From contig JAGFNK010000028.1 of NCBI GenBank assembly GCA_025769875.1, forward strand, positions 124,001-188,000: a stretch of 64,000 nt of DNA, read 5' to 3'. Both the position numbers and the translations under genes were made by a program. Shown here one piece after another: positions 48,627-61,202 of the stretch. Under the pieces are notes generated by a model, which had not been told where the DNA came from, ran no database searches, and saw nothing but the letters and a program-made list of their open reading frames with translations. The stretch comes from Russula earlei. Taxonomy: Eukaryota > Basidiomycota > Agaricomycetes > Russulales > Russulaceae. Each line of letters opens with the position of its first letter. Position 1 is the stretch's first letter.

Positions 48627-49872
48627 CGCAGCGAGCGGAGAGATTCGGAACGGGAAAACTCAAGGTCGTTGCGGGTACCCTGCTGAACTTGGTCTGCGTA
48701 TTCGAGCCTTTATAAGCGGGAAGCCGGAGCCAAGGGACGGGAGCAGGATACTAGCCATCTAACGCCACGTGCGTAGTGGCCCTCGGAGCTGGAAAAACGG
48801 GTGCCCCAGTAAAGGAAAAAGGCGCGGGCAGGGAAATCAGGGACGAGTGATGTGAAGGAGGCCATTGTGGTGCAGATGCCGTAGTGCGTAGAAGCCGTCA
48901 AGCGTGGCGTTCCATTCAATTTAGCAGCACTGCGGCACTCGCGAGCATGCTTGACCAGATCTGTGTGCCGAAATTCACGAACAGGAAGCTCCATTAGATT
49001 TGTTCCATTGTACCAATGGCAGCAGGTCCCTCAGTGAGGCAATCCTACGGTACTCGAAATCGGTTGAGGCAAACAACATCGAGATCAAGAATTTTATTTT
49101 ATTACGTCAGAAATGAACCAATACATTCAACCTTACCTTACTGCTTACGGAAATAATTGCCTCAAGCCCAAGCAAATCCCCGTCCGAGGCATCCATGCCT
49201 TTGAGCGAGATACGCATCCCCGAGCCCGGCCAAATGTCGCGGTTTCGCACCCGAGAAGCGTCAGCAACCACTGGAAGCTACTGCAAGTCATCAGATCACT
49301 CACCGTATTGATTCACCAGAGGTTTATCGTTAATTTTCGAATCATCTCCTACACGGCCAGCGTCCATTCATCTCGGCTCCTCGACCCCTACCCGTGGTTT
49401 GGACAACGTATGGCACGTCGGCCGAAATCCATTTACTTGGGGCAGGTAGGCACGTTCTGAACAAGCAGAGCACGGATCCTTCTCGGTCGAAGCTCCTTCG
49501 CCTCTATCCCCCTCGCTTGTTATCCCCTTTGTCAGTGTCTCAACCTTTGCCGCTTTCTGCGACCCTCGTTCTCGAGACTTCTCTCGGCTCACCTTCTCTC
49601 ACGAGGATGGGGGCGTAGGCGTCGGCGTGGCGACAGGAATTCGTCAAGTCAAGATCATGGCACAACGTGCTATTATCGCGTTTCATCCGGCCCAGCGCGG
49701 AACACAGACATAGGTAGAACAACGAAGGGGTGTGTGTATATACGTTGAAGCCACGATATGAGATCTTTCTCGCAGAAAACGAATGCCATTGCCACACAGA
49801 CAATGCATAACAGGAGGCAATTCAAGCTTGGTTATCAGGAAAGGAACAGAGAACTCGAGGGGAGTAAAACGA
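48627..49872. other. Spacer between laccases 4 and 5
   Basis: Contains the laccase 4 promoter and the 3' flank of copy 5. TTCCATTCAA at about 48909 is shared with copies 5 and 6 at a similar distance from the ATG. No gene. Confidence 0.5.
48707..48714 (-). promoter_or_regulatory. TATA box of laccase 4
   Basis: TATAAAGG on the minus strand about 85 bp upstream of the ATG. Confidence 0.7.
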
Positions 49873-52384
49873 TCAGGGAGGCGACCCCCTGAGGCTCAGA
49901 AATTGATCATACACCGGACAAAGGTTAGCCCAGTCGACTGAACGAACACGTTATGGTGAGCTATCGCATACCCGGTCAAGGATGTGTCCGAGCCTTACCA
50001 GTTACGACGTCCTCCGTCTTGACGTCAGGAGCGTCCTCAGCGAATACTACCGCGAAGCCTCTAAGAAAGACCAAATGCGTTAGTATATGGAGAGAAAACG
50101 TGGTCACCGCCAGCATAAAGAAACGAGGCGCTCGCCTTTCCAGGTGCCAATCGATGTGGCAGTGGAGGAACCACGGGCCAGGGTTGTCAGTGAAGAATCG
50201 GATCGTGACATTATCGCCCGAGTCGCCTATGCTCACGACGTCGCGAATGACGGGATTATCATAGTTGTAGGTCGAGTTTCCAGCACTGCGGACGACGTGA
50301 AACGCGTGTCCGTGCAGATGGATGGGGTGCTCGAATGAGCGGGTTAGGATCCCTGCGATGATTCCGTCACCATTTGCACGACTCACCGGTCCACCGGGAG
50401 CACCCGCGGGAATACTGAGTTCGACGCTCTTGTTTCTCTCCAGACCATAGATGCTCCCTTTGGGCAGGAGTTGCGAAGCATTCACTACGCCGCTTAAAAT
50501 CTGGAGCAGTACAGGGACCTTTGGCGAGGTGAAAGTAGAATTGTTGACGCGGAACACCACGCTCTTGGGGTTTGCGAGATTTTTCTAGCATTTTGGAGAG
50601 TCAACAATGGCTCCTTCTCACTCAGGGAACCCTCACGGTGTCAAGTATAACGTTAAGGTTGATGTTAATGTCGGCGCCACCGGGGAACGGATTGCCAGGC
50701 TAGATCGCTTGTTTTAGATATCTAAACGAGGCGATCAAAGTGTTAAGACCTACCACAGGTGTGGGAACGAATGGCTAAAAATGTAAGCGGTCAATCACAT
50801 TCATTCGCGGGACAGTCGCTTAAACCTTACGTGTAGATCAGTCTCTTTGAGCGGCAAAGCACTTGGAGGAATGTTCGTGTTGGGATCGGACGGCGGATTC
50901 TGAATGCGAGCCCCGAGGTACCGGAGGATCGCCACGTTAGTAAAGCCTGCGAAGGTCTGATTCTCGAAATGGGTGGGTAAAGCGCGAATCCCTGTGCAAG
51001 TTAGACTCAAATTAAGGAACGTCGGATGTTGGAGGTTGGCCAAAGACTTTACAGTAATTCCCAATCGGCTGGTTTGCAGTGAGCTGTAAACCCACAGAAA
51101 GCTAAGCCTCTGTTTCTAGTGCGATGGACAACAAAACAGCCTTACGACCACAGAGTAGCGTTGTCCTATTGGGTGTATCAGTTGATAAGGTAAGTATGTG
51201 GCCCAGTTTTACTTACCTGCGAAGATCTCGAGCGAATCAACCAGCAAGGGCTGGACGTTGATGCCATCTACCTCAATAACAGTCAACTGGTGGCTGTCGA
51301 TTGAAAATTTGTAGGCAGGATCGCAAGAAATAGAGACGATCCGGAGTCGATAACTGTCACGGTTTCCGCGCGTTTGAATCATCCTCTGTTCGAAATGACG
51401 GGGGCAGCACTGACCGTCGGTTACGTTCAACATTCACCACAGCGAGGGGCACTGGAGGGCCACCGAGATAACGACCTTTCCCATTGATTAAGGTAGAGTC
51501 AAACGTACTTCAAGGATGGTCAGAGTAGGAAACCAAGTAAGAAATTCACCTACGGAATCAGAGACTGCGACACCTTAGCTGAGACGTTGTGGTACCAGTC
51601 TCCAAGCGTGATGACGGTGTTTTCTTCGAAAAAAAGAACTCAGAAAGTGCGTTTCTGGAGCTTGACACCATCTCACCGTTGTCAACATCATACAAACTAG
51701 CGTGAGGGTCATTTGGATCATAGATCACCAAAGGACCTCGCAAGCCGTCACAATATTGAGCCTGAAAATGGCTGTGATACCAATAAGTACCCTATGGATC
51801 CAGAACGATGAGTTGTCTAGAAGACGCAGAAACCAAAATGTGAGATACCGTTTGCTCCCCTGCACTGAACTTGTAGCGGAAGCTCTCGAGAGGTACAATG
51901 GGGCATTGATTGACGAAAGCTCCGCCGTCGGCGTAATTAGTAGTCTTTTGGAATATACCGTGCCAATGCTGCAGAGCATAAGAATTCCTGTACCGTGACT
52001 TCGAGGAAGAGGACGCTTACGATAGATGTCTCCAGGTCCATAGACCCATCTGCCAGTAGATCGAGGACTTCGATTGAAAATTTGGCGGGCTGATATGTAC
52101 AGGTTGAAAAAAGGACCAGATGGAAATTTATGAAAGGTTTACTACCTTCACTGCGGCGATCAGTGGGCCGGGGAAAACACCGCCAGCGACAACAGCGCTA
52201 TAGATGAGGCAGCGGTTAACTTCTGATTTGGATAGCACCAAAGCCACATGGCCTACGAGCGAGCAAAACCGTCTGGAGCTACGATCGCATTGCTAATCAC
52301 AAGGGGATCAGTTGGGCGCTGTGCAGCAGAGACCTCCCCCGAAAGGACGGCGAGAATCACGGCGAGAGTGCAAAGTTGCATCAT
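49873..52384 (-). CDS. lcc: Laccase copy 5
   Basis: Multicopper oxidase with the 17-exon layout, open in all traced exons. Signal peptide [21 protein letters not shown]1 [19 protein letters not shown]2 [17 protein letters not shown]3 [18 protein letters not shown]4 [15 protein letters not shown] (HCHIDWHL at 50164-50141). [17 protein letters not shown] retains the pocket Asp. In exon 14 '[19 protein letters not shown]' is in frame, unlike copy 4. The intron after HLER begins GCGAGC and ends CTTAG, a GC-AG intron; the only in-phase GT alternatives break the frame. The C-terminus is '[16 protein letters not shown]'. Closest in sequence to copies 4 and 6. Confidence 0.91.
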
Positions 52385-54567
52385 CTCTGAGAGCAGAGTC
52401 AAGCAGAGAGACTCGGAAGAGGAGATGTAAGGTCTTCGAGGGCCTCTGCTGAACTTGGCTTCCCGCTTTCGAGGCCCTTTATAGGCGGGAAGGGGGAGCG
52501 ACTCGGATGGGACGGAGCGACTGGGAGTGAAGGGATCGATACTAGTCCGGTCATCGATCGCGACTCGTTTGACGTAGTTTTCTGAACTGGTAAAGGGTCA
52601 GCCCAAGTTTGAAGAGACGTGGAGGTCAGGAAGCTAGAGGCTGAGAGGAGTGACGTGAAGCGCGCGATGCAGTCAATCTTGGCGAGTGACGGGGATGGGG
52701 AAGATCGGGTTCCATTCAAATTAAAGCAGCTGCGTGCAACTCGCTGTCATCTTTCGCGAATAGCAAATGGCGAGGGGCAAGCGCGAGGGAGGCTAGCTGA
52801 AAGGCACGCCCAAGCCCTGGTGGATCCTTTTGAGGTGGGTCATCAACGAGTGGACGACTCGAAAGGTGGATAACGCACTCGCAACAACAGGACAGCTTCC
52901 CGGGCTGAGGCATTTCCGCCAACACAGTAACAACTTCGAAGCTCGGTTGCTAGCTTCCAGTCAAAGTGGAGGACTTCTCCTCTCGAACCGCACTGTACAT
53001 CGTGACATCTCGTGCTCTGCAGCACGGCAATCTCCGACTCGTCACCTCGCTACCACATCCCGCGGGATCCCCATCTCTGCACATGCTGACAGTGATATTG
53101 ATGGACGGTAAGATTTTACATCAGGACGGTGAACGAGTCATCACAATATTCAGAACTACACATCCCGTTTTCTCAACATATCCATCTGACCACCAATTTG
53201 TCAACAGTGACCAACTCTCGGCCGACTCGCGCGTCACGGGCACCACCTTGGCTGGCTTGACACGTCTTCCACGCCCCCGTTTGCAGCAGCAGACCTGCGT
53301 GCTGCTTATAGTATAAGTGGCGGGTGGGACCTCTTCGATGAAAGCATTACCTGTGCAAGGTAGAGTCAATTTGAGGGACGCGACAAAGCTTGAGGAGGTG
53401 GGCGCACCTAGGAGAATTTGAAAGACGCGCGAAAGATGGAGGGACGCCAACTGCAAAGCAGAATATGGCAAAAACGGACGAGGAGCGCGTTGTTGTTATG
53501 AGAATGAAAGGAGCGGATAGGGTCGTCCAGGTATGAACAGGACGGCGCCAGAGTAAATGTGAAAACGAGTGTCGATAACCAGTACTACGTATGAAACGAA
53601 GGGGAACAGTGCTGGAGAGGAGAGAATTGGACTGGGTATATATACTACTCCTTGCCTCCGCTTCCATAGGTTGCCATCAGCAAACTTTGCCATCAAGGTG
53701 AGTGTGATCCGAAAACCCCCACTGTATCGCATCAGTGTGTCGTCGGCCCAGTCGAGATGGCATTTTGATTTACTACGTTTTGCATATTATCATCATAAAT
53801 CCAAACACTCATAGCTCAACTGTTTCTCATGTAAACGCAGCCCAAGACCGGGAGCCCGATTTTTAGTCAAATTTTGGGGCGCTGACCCAAGCAATGTGAA
53901 CAACAGACTATGCCCACAGCTCAAAAAATGATGGTCGATACAACAACAGCATGGAGGTGCACCTAGCAATCAAAAATACTACATTCCCTCACTTGCGCTC
54001 TGCACTAGTTACCGTACCGTGGCCTCGAGTTACCTGTGCCCGTGACCGCACTGCCCAGTGTGCTCCTATGCCTCACTCCTACATCAACCATGTTCCCTCG
54101 GTTGCTCATCACCACCTTGTCTTCTTGCAATTGCAAAAAGATACATGGGACCATCATAATGTTAAGGCTGGGCAATTGAGCTGCATTTCGGTGGAGCAAA
54201 GGTGAACGGCCCGGCCCCAGACCGATACACGGTTCCGGATACCCAATCTGATCATAGCATTAACAGAGGTGCGTGGGGGTAGGACAGTCGAGCACAGGCA
54301 TAGGCGTCAAAGTGACAGGATTTCACAAAGTCGAAACCAAGAGACTGCACTCATCCTATCGTCGATTCGCATTAGTTTCGATCAGCCCCATAAGCGCTGC
54401 GCTGACGCTCTCTCATTGATGATGGTCTAGAGCGAGGCAAAGTACTAATTACAGGCAGACCGACGTAGGGGATATATGCGTTGAAGCTACAACACGAGAA
54501 ACCATCTTTGACAAACGGATAATGCACTACACAGGCAATCATTGGCCTATCAAAGGATGTAAGTCGA
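52385..54567. other. 2.2-kb spacer between laccases 5 and 6
   Basis: Laccase 5 promoter (with the TTCCATTCAA block near 52706) and the 3' flank of laccase 6. Short overlapping frames only; no gene supported. Confidence 0.45.
52476..52483 (-). promoter_or_regulatory. TATA box of laccase 5
   Basis: TATAAAGG on the minus strand about 95 bp upstream of the ATG. Confidence 0.7.
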
Positions 54568-57090
54568 TCAGTACTGTGTAAGATTCTTGAAATTATTATA
54601 TGCTGGGCACAGTTTTTTCCAGTCGGCTGAACAGAAGAACACGTCATGGGTGAGCAGTCGCTAACATGGTCAAGGATACACCCGAGCCTCACCGGTTACG
54701 ATATCCGTTGTCGGGACATCATAAACGTCCTCAGCGAAGACCACGGCAAAGCCCCTAAAGAAGTTCAACGCGTTAGCATGCGGGAAGAAATCGAGGTAAC
54801 GGCTGGCATGAGAAACGGGGCGCTCACCTTTCCAGGTGCCAATCAATGTGGCAGTGGAAAAACCACGGGCCAGGGTTGTCAGTGAAGAATCGGATCGTGA
54901 CATTATCGCCCGAGTTGCCCATGCTCACGACGTCCCGAATGACAGGATTATTGTAGTTGTAGGTCGCGTTTCCAGCACTGCGGACGACGTGAAATGCGTG
55001 CCCGTGCAAATGGACAGGGTGCTTGAATGAGTAGGTCAGGATCCCAGTGTTGACTCCGCCACGATTTGCACGACTCACCGGTCCACCGGGGGCGGCTGTA
55101 TCACTTGCAGGAATGCTTATTTCGACGCTCATGTTTCTCTCAAGGCCATAGACGCTCCCTTTTGGGAGAAGTTCCGAAGCACTCTTTGCACCACTCAAGA
55201 TCTGGAGTAGTACAGGGACCTTCGGCGAAGTGAAAGTGGCGTTATTGATGTAGAACAGCACACTCTTTTCGTCTGCGATATTTGACTTTGGCGGATCAAC
55301 AACGGCACCTTCTCACTCAGAAAGCGCTCACGGTGTCAAGTAGAACGTTAAGGTTGATGTTAATGTCGGCGCCACCGGGGAACGGTTTGCCTGGCTACGT
55401 CGCAGACTTAATATATCTAAAGATGAGAATCGGACAGTGGGGACCTACCACGGGTGTGGGAACGAGTGGCTAGAAATGGAGGCGATCAATCGCATTCAGG
55501 GAGAGTCATGTCCAACCTACGTGGAGATCGGTCTCTTTGAGCGGCAAAACACTTGGAGGAATGCTCGCGTTGGGATTGGTCGTCGGATTCTGAATGGGAG
55601 CCCCGCTGTAGCGAAGGATCGCCACGTTAGTGAAGTTGGCGAAGCTTGCAGTACCGGGCGGCGGGAGTCTGGTGGGTAAAGAGCGAATCCCTGTGCAAAT
55701 TAGACCCACCCAAAATCAGAAAACGTCAGACATTAACGTTGAGCAAAGGCCCTACAGTAATTGTTCACTTGCTGGTTCGCATTGAGCTGTAAACAAGTGC
55801 GGAGATCAAGCACTCCTCACAGCGTGAAGGAAAACACGGTGGCCTTACAACAACGGAGTAGCGCTGTCCTATTGGGTGCATTGGTCAATAAAGTGAGGAT
55901 CTGGTCCTGCTCTACGTACCAGCGAATATGTCAAGTGAATCGACCACCAATGGTTGGACGTTGTTTCCGTCTACCTCAATAACAGTCAGACGATGACTAT
56001 CGATTGAGAATTTGAAGGCAGGAAAGCAGGAAATAGAGACAAGTCGAAGTCGGTAGCTGACATGGTGCGCGCGTTAAGATCTCCCTCAGTTCTAAAAACG
56101 AGTGCAACACTGACCGTCTGTTACGTTGAACATTTACCACAGCAAGGGGCACTTGAGGGCCGCCGGGATAACGACCCTTCCCGTTGATCAAAGCAGAGTC
56201 AAAAGGACTTCAAGGGGTTTAGCCTAGGAAACAATGTAGGGAGTTCACCCACTGAGTCAGGGTCTGCGACGTTACAGCCGATACGTTGTGGTACCAGTCT
56301 CCGAGCGTAATGACAGTGCTTTCTGAAAAGAAAAAGATTCAGAGAGTGAGGACAATAAGCTTGACATTACCTCACCGTTGTCGACGTCATACAAACTAGC
56401 GTGAGGGTCCTTTGGATCATAAATCACCAAAGGTCCGCGCAAGCCATCACAGTATTGAGCCTGAAAATGGCTGTGATACCAATATGTACCCTATGGATCC
56501 AGAATAATGAGTTGTTGAGAAGTCGTGGAAACTAAGGGGTGAGATACCGTTTGATCCTCTGCGTTAAATTGGTAGAGGAAGCTCTCGGTAGGAACAATGG
56601 GGCATTGATTGACGAAAGCTCCACCGTCGGCGTAATTAGTAGTCTTCTGGAATATGCCATGCCAATGCTGCAGGCGAGAAGGTTCATGGTATCATAACCT
56701 AGAAGGTGGGAAAGACACGCACAATAGAGGTCTCCAAGTCCATGGTGTTATCTTTCAGTTGATCCATGACGTTGATTGAAAAGTCATCGGACTGATAAGT
56801 GCGACTTTACAAAGAGCCGAAGGAAACATTTTGAGAGGATACTACCTTGTTTGCCGTGATCAATGGCCCGGGGAAAGTACCACCAGCCAGGACAGCACTA
56901 TAAGTGACGCCGAGGTCATCTTCTGTTCTAGATAGCACAAATACCAAGCGACCTACGAACGATTAAAACCGTCGGGGGCTATTATCGCATTGACGATCGG
57001 AAGGGACACTTTAGGGCCAATTGCAGCAGAGACCCTTCCCAAAAGAGAAAAGGCGGTGAGAATCACAGCGAGAGAGCGTTGTTGCATCAT
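54568..57090 (-). CDS. lcc: Laccase copy 6, substrate-pocket Asp replaced by Phe
   Basis: Multicopper oxidase with the shared exon layout, open throughout. Signal peptide [21 protein letters not shown]1 [19 protein letters not shown]2 [17 protein letters not shown]3 [18 protein letters not shown]4 [15 protein letters not shown] (HCHIDWHL at 54856-54833). The intron after HLER has a normal GTGAGC donor. The motif that reads SISCDPAY in its neighbours reads SISCFPAF here (about 56045-56015). By motif alignment this Asp corresponds to the substrate-binding Asp (Asp206 in Trametes versicolor laccase). The C-terminus is '[14 protein letters not shown]'. It is the first gene of the array in the direction of transcription. 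Confidence 0.91.
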
Positions 57091-60000
57091 CACGGCGAGC
57101 GGAGCAATTCGAAAAACACAAATCAAGAGCTTGAAGGCCTCCCTGAAGTTTGGTGTGCTTTGGAGTCCTTTTATAAATGGGGGAGCGGTGCCATGGGATG
57201 CGAACGAGACTACCACGTAGCGCGGCTCGATTCACGTAGTTTTCAGAACAGGAAACGTGCATTTTCCCAGGTAGGTAAGATGCGGATATCCAGAAGCCGC
57301 AGACGGGTCGTGTGAGTCGGCTGCCATTGTGGTGCAGACGACCCAGTATGTGAAGGTCATGTGAAAAAACGAAGTGGAAAGTCATATTCCATTCAACGTA
57401 GCAGGAGTACTAGCGTGCATGCTTGTGGCGCGTGGTCCTGGTGGTACTTGTCTAGATAGCAGGACATTGCTCGCTGTCAATGAGTTCCACATCAGTTTAG
57501 TTAGATGGCCCCTGCTTTGGAAAAAACCATTCAGAGGCCCTGTCAAACTTTGAAATTCGATGGTGACGAGTTGGTTGCGGACGGGCACACCTGTAATGGT
57601 TTATCATTACGTCAGACATGGATGGCATCCCTGTAGCTGTTTACAAGCTGCTAGTCATGGCAGGACATCATGGAAACCTCACCTCAAGAAGAAACTGTGA
57701 CTTGTTTTGACGCCGTGACGCGTGAGCCATCATGCCTTTGAGCGAGATGCGCGACTACGACCCCAACGAGAGAGATGTCCGTCTGCGCCGGCTCGAGCGC
57801 CCAAATGTGGCGACTTCGATACTCAGAAAGGGCGGTTCCGCACCCGAAATCGAAATGGGACGCCTGACTGGCCTATTGCGGTTATCGTCGAGTCGAGGCT
57901 GTGAGAGGCATTTCCGCCCAAACTCGACGATTCCACAGGCAAACATACTTCCAAATCCACGTTTCTAACCAGCGGTGCAGAATACTAGCCAATGAACTGT
58001 CGATGAGCGAGTATGCCCACGTTCAGTTCAATGCTCGGTTGCCGGCGTATCCCCTTCACCAAGTCCCATCGCTTCTAGATTCCCCCCGGATTCCAACTAG
58101 CTAGACAGAGAACTTCTCGGGCTCGAACCACGGCGTTATAGATCGTGACATCGTTCTGGTATTGCTGTCCTGCATCGGTCAATCTGGTTGATCAGAAAAA
58201 AATAGAATATTTGTTCCAAGAACTCAGAGTCCTAGTCCGACGTCTTCTCTATGATTCTCGGAGAACGAGTTGGTAGTCGATTCTCCGTGCAGAGCCTTGT
58301 GAAAATACAAATGGCTAGCTATAGGCCCATATCTCTTGAGTTCGAATAGTGGAAGCGAGCAGCGAGCCATCAACGAAACGACAAAACTGTGGGACGCACA
58401 TCTGGACATACTGCATACAGTCCGATGATGGGGCTTGGAAGAGAAGGCTTCAGCCTCAACAACCAGCTCTTCCATGCTAGCTCTATGCATCAGACCTGGC
58501 GGCATTTTGGGCTGGCACAATACGGCTTGGCCCTTCGCAATGTCGTGGCTGAGTAACAGACACAATTAAGTATCCGAATGATATTCGACCCTTGTATCGG
58601 AGGAAATGGACGATCGAGGCGTATTCGATGATCGCTGGCCATTTGGAGAGGGCGATGTAGTGAACTAACTGTTCATAACTGAGTTGTAGGGGTGCATGGA
58701 CCGATCCAAGAACCAGATGCAGGTTACCTGCCATGCATTCATACGTATCTGACACGGTGTCCGAACTAGACACATCCCAACGGCACCCGCGCACCTGCAA
58801 TATGTATGACACACGTCATATTTAACGAGCTCGCTGTCGGTATACCGAGATTAAGAGCGAGCTCCATCGTTACACAGGACGAGAATCAGTCATGCAAGGA
58901 ATGTTGGTGTGGTCGACCACAAGTCAGGCGGCGAAGGCTAATCTCCTTTGAACTGGTGAAGATCCTGTCACGGTTCCACAAGAACGGTCAAAATCGAAAG
59001 GGCGGGAATCAAACGCACAGGTCGAACATAATATTGCACCATGTGGGAAGCAGAAGAGAGATAGTCGGATGCACACGGGGGTGAGATGCTCCCAACAAGG
59101 CGATGGAGTTCAATTCTGGGTACAAGACTACCTACTCTCTGTAAAATCAAGAAGAATGGTAAGCAAGCCATCACAATTTCTTTATTACCCGACCTTCTGC
59201 TCAGAAGAGCAGCACACGATGAATGAGTGAACATAATTCGCTGGATTTCGGTAGCCCAATCACGGTATTTCAATGTTGTGAAGCCCCGAGTTAGTCGCGA
59301 AGTTGGGGCGCATGACCGCATATAATCATATAGCATATTGACACTTCACTCTCATTTTTTCTAGGAAAAAGTGGCCAAAGAATCCGGCGACCAGGAATAT
59401 CACGAGATAAATGACCGCGTAGTGATTCCCTGACGACGTTAGTCTTGATCCAATTGTGGCATCCTGGTTCCAACCAACAACATCAGTGATGACAAAATAC
59501 TACGTGCAGTGCGTACCAGTGTAGTGCGGAGATAGAATGGACTGATGGACAGCCAGCTCTATGCCGATCGCCCATCGGTTAGCCCGACACCAACAATTAT
59601 TATGAGGCCACGAGCATCTTCATAACATATCAGGGAATCGCATTGTGAAGGGCATGAATTTCAAGGGTTTGTGGACATCAAGAACGCATCACGTAAAGCA
59701 TTACGGAAAAAGCCGACCCCAACTTGGTCACAAGTTTTGGGGGAAAAAAAAAATCCAACGAACAGCACTTCACGTGTCATGCAAGGAGGCTCATAACACC
59801 AAAATGGATGGGATGCATTCGACGTTATGAATACTGGCCGATGGTGATTACGAACGTACTGCACACGTCGCAGGTCGGACGCGGATGTGGTGAGCTTCCT
59901 CAATGTGACAACTCTTCATTGCAATGGCCACGCGCTTGACACGTATCCACAGCAATAAGAGGGGTTTTTATTTTATACCTTACAGTACGTTATTTCAGGA

Positions 60001-61202
60001 GGCACAGTAATAGGAGACGATCTCGAGACGATCTGGTGACTCGAAACTGCCATTTTGTCCATGGGTCAATACGATATCCATGGAATACAAAGCCTCGGAC
60101 CTGAGTCATTGGGCTTGAAAGAGGTGTCAGTGAAGATGGGACAGTTTGATGTGTGTTGCCCTGCCCTTGAAGTCGCTAGTGTGGGTTCCAAGTCAGACTC
60201 AGGGTTACATCAAAGCTGTGTTGATATTGATCGATGTAGAGCATCTATGCCAGAAACGGAGGACTTGAAGGAACACTTTCCCTTAGCTGCTCTGCAAACC
60301 AAAGGAAATGTCACCTCACAGTCTGGCGAGTGATCTGCGTCCGGTGCATGATAGTTCCCGTCGTTTGTTCAAGGCATGCTCGTTTCTCCAACTGGCTGCG
60401 TGTGCACCATGATTTTGAGGACGGCCAAAAGTGCAGGCGCTGTGATCGCCGGCCAGATCGCGTCCAGAATCTGGTGTCTACTCACGGTGGTTCTATCTGC
60501 CATTTCGATCCTTTTGCATCATTCATCATTCAAGTAGTACAGCGGAATGCGAAGGAGCCATGTCATGTGTGGCCCCACCGCATACAGCAACTGAATGCTG
60601 CAGGCCGGGAGGTGAGACCTGAGCTGCGTGGATAGGCCCAGGATGCCGTGAGGCAGGATATTGTTCAAGGAATGCAACAAAGGTGAGTAGAGGTGACCGG
60701 TGGGAAGAATGACCCATTAGGAGATTTCGACGTTAATGGCGCTGTCGACACTAGGACACTGCCGAGAAAAGGTGGCTCTGCGGCGTTGTTTTTTGGGATC
60801 CACCATAAGCATGGGCGAGACGAGACACGGGTCAATGGCCGTACAGTAAGTAGTACAGGCCCATCAAACGCGGAACCCGGGGATTTCAGTCACCGTGAAT
60901 GCTTGGCACCCGTCATGCCTTATTTGGATAAGTTTTCTCCTTCCCGAAATCGTTAAGATCGGGCGTTGGATCTATATTCGCCGCTAGCGGAGCCATTTTC
61001 AGGCACAGGGCGATGACCAACCCGATAAAAGCAGAAAGGTCGGCGCGACTCTGTCGTTCGTTTCGTTTCCCCTGCACTGGTCACCGCTGGTCGCAGGGAA
61101 CTGTGGCCTGTTATTTCGCATGGGTGCTCGTCTCAGTTTCCTTCGCTCTCGCCTTATCTCTGTCTGGTCGCGGTGGTGGCACCGGTGGTACCGGGCCGGT
61201 GG
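57091..61202. other. 4.1-kb region between laccase array and caspase-like genes
   Basis: 57091-57400 is the laccase 6 promoter, with TTCCATTCAA near 57387. Beyond it only short frames without motifs occur on both strands (for example 58483-58812 minus and 60055-60333 plus). I found no transposon proteins or terminal repeats. The 5' exon or leader of the caspase-like gene may lie in the last few hundred bases. Confidence 0.4.
57168..57175 (-). promoter_or_regulatory. TATA box of laccase 6
   Basis: TATAAAAG on the minus strand about 80-85 bp upstream of the ATG. Confidence 0.75.

Noticed and set aside
53330..53400. Weak resemblance to the laccase exon 10-11 intron region (CTGTGCAAGGTAGAGTCAA)
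   Set aside because: Similarity is limited to about 25 bases with no flanking laccase exon; not enough to call a seventh laccase remnant.
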